A DNA stretch of 63,257 nucleotides. Source: CALVUP01 sp964422195 (GTDB taxonomy: Bacteria; Bacillota_I; Bacilli_A; RF39; UBA660). Positions 60,881-63,257 of this stretch are shown piece after piece. The notes beneath the pieces are model-generated. The model saw only the letters and a program-made list of their open reading frames with translations, searched no databases and was not told the origin of the DNA. Position numbers and translations under genes: made by a program. Numbering within the stretch: position 1 is the first letter of the stretch; every line of letters begins with the position of its first letter. The DNA lies in contig CAYRAF010000002.1 in NCBI GenBank assembly GCA_964422195.1, positions 1-63,257 of the forward strand, written 5' to 3'.

Positions 60881-61324
60881 CTAGATCACCTCAGCTTTAC
60901 TTCCTGACTTTTCTATTTTCTCTAAAGCACTTTTAGAAAACTTATGTGCTTGTATAGTAAGTTTCTTATCTAGTTCTCCACTACCCAAAACTTTTATTCC
61001 ATCTCTTTGTTGTTTAACAACTCCACACTCTTTTAATAGTGCTGGTGTTACTGTTGTTCCATCTTCAAATCTATTTAAATCTCCTACATTGATAACTGCA
61101 TATCTTGTTGTAAACATTGCATTACTAAAACCTCTTTTTGGAAGTCTTCTATATAAAGGTAATTGTCCACCTTCAAATACAGGTCTAACTCCTCCACCTG
61201 ATCTTGCATTTTGTCCTTTTTGTCCTCTACCACTTGTTTTTCCTAAACCACTACCTGAACCTCTACCAACTCTTTTTTTAGAATGAGTAGCTCCAGGATT
61301 TTTTACTAATTCATGTAATTTCAT
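60881..61324 (-). CDS. rplO: Ribosomal protein uL15
   Basis: Late-assembly large-subunit protein of 147 residues. The N-terminus is the usual basic Gly-rich arm (KLHELVKNPGATHSKKRVGRG, GSGLGKTSGRGQKGQ) followed by RLPKRGFSN near 60. It overlaps rpsE by 1 base: rpmD, which normally lies between rpsE and rplO, is missing here. Confidence 0.97.
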   Translation of the reverse strand: MKLHELVKNPGATHSKKRVGRGSGSGLGKTSGRGQKGQNARSGGGVRPVFEGGQLPLYRRLPKRGFSNAMFTTRYAVINVGDLNRFEDGTTVTPALLKECGVVKQQRDGIKVLGSGELDKKLTIQAHKFSKSALEKIEKSGSKAEVI

Positions 61325-61833
61325 TATCCTAATATCTCCTCTACTGTTTTTCCTCTTAATTTAGCATATTCTTCAGGTGTTTTTATTTGTTGTAATGCAT
61401 TTATTGTAGCAGCAGCCATATTAGCTGTTGTTCTAGATCCAAGTGATTTTGAAACAATGTCTTTAAATCCTGCAAGTTCTAATACTGCACGAACTGCACC
61501 ACCAGCTATAATTCCTTTACCTTCAACAGCAGGTTTAATCATAACTCTAGCAGCTCCGTTATTTCCAATTGCTTCATGTGCAATTGTTCTTCCATCAGTT
61601 ATAGGTATAGTAACAATATTCTTTGTTGCAGCTTGTATTGCTTTTTTTATTGCATCAGGTACTTCGTTTGCTTTTCCAATACCTAATCCAACTTTTCCTT
61701 TCTTATCTCCAACTACAACAGTAGCAGAAAATCTACGTTGACGACCACCTTCTCTTACCTTAGTAACACCTTTGATCTCAACAACGATTTCTTCTAATGT
61801 TTTTTCTTTTGGAGCCATTTTTCTTTTTTGCAT
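61324..61833 (-). CDS. rpsE: Ribosomal protein uS5
   Basis: Decoding-fidelity protein of the 30S subunit, 169 residues. Typical parts: the double-stranded RNA-binding region VVEIKGVTKVREGGRQRRFSAT near 15, VGLGIGKANEVPDAIKKA near 49 and AAGVRAVLELAG-like GGAVRAVLELAGFKDIVSKS near 113. Located after rplR, as expected. Confidence 0.97.
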   Translation of the reverse strand: MQKRKMAPKEKTLEEIVVEIKGVTKVREGGRQRRFSATVVVGDKKGKVGLGIGKANEVPDAIKKAIQAATKNIVTIPITDGRTIAHEAIGNNGAARVMIKPAVEGKGIIAGGAVRAVLELAGFKDIVSKSLGSRTTANMAAATINALQQIKTPEEYAKLRGKTVEEILG

Positions 61834-61846
61834 AAATACCCTCCTA

Positions 61847-62200
61847 TTAGAATTCTAATCCTTTTTCACGTGCGGCATCTGCTAATGCTTTTACACGTCC
61901 ATGATATTGGTATCCACCTCTATCAAATACTACCTTTTTAATTCCTGCTTTTAAAGCTTTTTCTGCAACTGTTTCTCCTACTTTAGTAGCAGTTTCAATT
62001 GTATTAGCTTTTAACTTTAATTCTAAAGATGAAGCAGAAACGATAGTATTACCATTTTCATCATCAATGATTTGAGCGTAAATATTAGTGTTAGATCTAT
62101 AAACACTTAGTCTTGGTACTGCAGTAGTTCCAAAAACTTTTGTTCTTACTCTAGCATGTCTAATTTCACGCATACTATTACGAGATTCTTTTTTTATCAT
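61847..62200 (-). CDS. rplR: Ribosomal protein uL18
   Basis: 5S rRNA-binding protein, 117 residues. RTKVFGTTAVPRLSVYRSNT near 19, YAQIIDDENGNTIVSASS near 41 and the C-terminal VVFDRGGYQYHGRVKALADAAR are clear family segments. It lies between rplF and rpsE. Confidence 0.97.
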   Translation of the reverse strand: MIKKESRNSMREIRHARVRTKVFGTTAVPRLSVYRSNTNIYAQIIDDENGNTIVSASSLELKLKANTIETATKVGETVAEKALKAGIKKVVFDRGGYQYHGRVKALADAAREKGLEF

Positions 62201-62218
62201 AAAAACTTCTCCCTTCTA

Positions 62219-62749
62219 TTAAGCAGCTTTCTTACCTTCTTTACGACGAATATATTCATCTTTGTAACGAATTCCTTTTCCTTTATAAGGTTCAGGTTTT
62301 CTTACTTTTCTTATATTGGCAGCAAATTCTCCTACTTTTACTTTATCAATACCTTTTACAGTAATTTCAGTATTTCCATTTGCTTCTACAGTTAATCCAT
62401 TAGGAATTTCTATTTCAACTGGATGAGAATATCCTGCATTGATAACGATTTTGTTACCTTTAACTGCAAAACGATAACCTACACCAATGATTTCTAGTCC
62501 TTTTTCATAACCTTTAGTAACACCAATAATCATATTTTGAATATTTGCGTTCGTAGTTCCGTGCATTGCTTTTAATTGTTCATTATCTCTAGTTATTGTT
62601 AATCCATCCTCTTCAATGCTTAAGTTTAGTCCTTCTTTTAATGGAAGTTCTAAAGTTCCTTTAGGACCATTAACTTTAACTATACCATCATTATTTTCAA
62701 TTGTAACACCAGCAGGTATTACAATTCTTCTCTTTCCGATACGACTCAT
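62219..62749 (-). CDS. rplF: Ribosomal protein uL6
   Basis: Protein of the GTPase-associated region, 176 residues, two similar domains. MSRIGKRRIVIPAGV opens it; MHGTTNANIQNMIIGVTKGYEK near 62 and the C-terminal PEPYKGKGIRYKDEYIRRKEGKKA are diagnostic. Standard position after rpsH. Confidence 0.98.
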   Translation of the reverse strand: MSRIGKRRIVIPAGVTIENNDGIVKVNGPKGTLELPLKEGLNLSIEEDGLTITRDNEQLKAMHGTTNANIQNMIIGVTKGYEKGLEIIGVGYRFAVKGNKIVINAGYSHPVEIEIPNGLTVEANGNTEITVKGIDKVKVGEFAANIRKVRKPEPYKGKGIRYKDEYIRRKEGKKAA

Positions 62750-62770
62750 ATTAACACCTCCTAATGTTTT

Positions 62771-63172
62771 TTACCAAATATAAGCTAATACTTCTCCACC
62801 TACGTTTTGTTTTCTTGCTTCCTTATCTGTCATAATTCCTTTAGATGTTGAAATAATTGCTATACCTAAACCATTTAATACCTTAGGTATTTCATCATTT
62901 TTAGCATAAACTCTTAAACCTGGTTTTGAAATACGTTTTAATCCTGTGATAACTCTCTCTTTATTTTCTCCATATTTTAATGTCAAAATAATAGTTCCTT
63001 GAGTGCTATCTTTTTCTAATTTATAATCTTTTATAAATCCTTCTTCTTTTAAAATTCTTGCAAGTTCTACTTTTAAGTTTGAAGCAGGTACTTTAACTTC
63101 TTTATATCGCATTTGGTTTGCATTACGAATTCTTGTAAGCATATCAGCGATTGTATCAGTTACTACAGCCAT
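62771..63172 (-). CDS. rpsH: Ribosomal protein uS8
   Basis: 16S rRNA-binding assembly protein, 133 residues. DTIADMLTRIRNANQMRYKE near 6 and the C-terminal GIAIISTSKGIMTDKEARKQNVGGEVLAYIW are typical. It lies between rpsN and rplF in the spc operon. Confidence 0.98.
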   Translation of the reverse strand: MAVVTDTIADMLTRIRNANQMRYKEVKVPASNLKVELARILKEEGFIKDYKLEKDSTQGTIILTLKYGENKERVITGLKRISKPGLRVYAKNDEIPKVLNGLGIAIISTSKGIMTDKEARKQNVGGEVLAYIW

Positions 63173-63192
63173 ATTATTTCCTCCTTCCCAAA

Positions 63193-63257
63193 TTACCAGC
63201 TAGATTTTTTAACCCCTGGTATTTGTCCTTTATAAGCTAATTCTCTAAAGCAAATAC
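63193..63257 (-). CDS. rpsN: Ribosomal protein uS14, C-terminal end (type Z)
   Basis: Only the last 21 codons are in the window, cut at the right edge. The visible end FRELAYKGQIPGVKKSSW is the conserved uS14 C-terminus, and the preceding Cys (IC) fits the short zinc-binding form used by Bacillota. It lies 20 bases upstream of rpsH, its normal spc-operon place. Confidence 0.93.
   Translation of the reverse strand, partial: ICFRELAYKGQIPGVKKSSW

Noticed and set aside
1..63257. CRISPR arrays, insertion sequences, integrases, phage genes
   Set aside because: I saw no regularly spaced repeats, transposase or integrase motifs or phage structural genes. The only mobile-type elements are the toxin-antitoxin loci and the PBECR-like gene.

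Overview
The window is very AT-rich, gene-dense DNA from a low-GC Gram-positive bacterium, most likely an uncultured gut member of Bacilli/Bacillota (RF39/Erysipelotrichia-like is my guess). Reasons: the ribosomal spc/alpha operon in Bacillus order, a T-box upstream of gltX, PrkC/PrpC-RsgA-Rpe and DacF-SpoIIA-SigF-SpoVA-ScpAB neighbourhoods as in Bacillus, strong AGGAGG ribosome binding sites and near-consensus housekeeping promoters with 17-base spacers. MurD, a DacF-type carboxypeptidase, a VanY-like enzyme and a lipoteichoic-acid-synthase-like enzyme show that it has a wall. Desulfoferrodoxin suggests an anaerobe. A run of 10 Ns inside prkC shows a scaffolded draft, probably a metagenome bin.

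Layout. 1-5.4 kb (minus): an unknown acidic gene, rpe, rsgA, prkC, prpC, rlmN. 5.5-13.4 kb: tmcAL, a small membrane protein, an M16 protease pair, deoD, an MscS channel and a large protein with many helix-turn-helix-like modules. 13.5-21.6 kb: an ABC-FtsX exporter, tRNA-Glu, an LtaS-like enzyme, a cyclophilin lipoprotein, two tandem paralogues that look ADP-ribosyltransferase-like, and an unknown gene. 21.6-27.9 kb: gltX with its T-box, a compact type I toxin-antitoxin-like locus, murD, tRNA-Thr and tRNA-Gln, and a ~500-nt structured RNA gene. 27.9-33.6 kb: superoxide reductase, a frameshifted superoxide dismutase, nitroreductase, a GyrI/AraC/amidotransferase group, unknown genes and tRNA-Leu. 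33.6-44.9 kb: scpAB, RNHCP, spoVAC-AD-AE, a PBECR-like nuclease behind a ~180-nt RNA, sigF-spoIIAA, a leader-peptide attenuator with its ABC exporter, dacF and vanY. 44.9-55.6 kb: YihY, a degenerate GGDEF receptor, ligA, a lipoprotein, pcrA, a YafQ/DinJ toxin-antitoxin pair and unknown genes. 55.6-63.3 kb (minus): rplQ to rpsN.

Most notable: (1) the 23.7-kb locus, in which a 21-residue hydrophobic peptide mRNA and a short antisense RNA converge, both starting with the same sequence; (2) the ~500-nt RNA at 27.3-27.8 kb with perfect promoter, closing helix and terminator; (3) a textbook attenuator (31-codon leader peptide, antiterminator, terminator) in front of an ABC exporter; (4) spoIIAA next to sigF with no spoIIAB and with the phosphorylated Ser of SpoIIAA replaced by Asn; (5) a ~180-nt RNA plus PBECR-like nuclease; (6) loss of rpmD from the spc operon. 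All four tRNAs have C at anticodon position 34.

Everything rests on reading the sequence by eye; family names come from motif recognition, not database searches.
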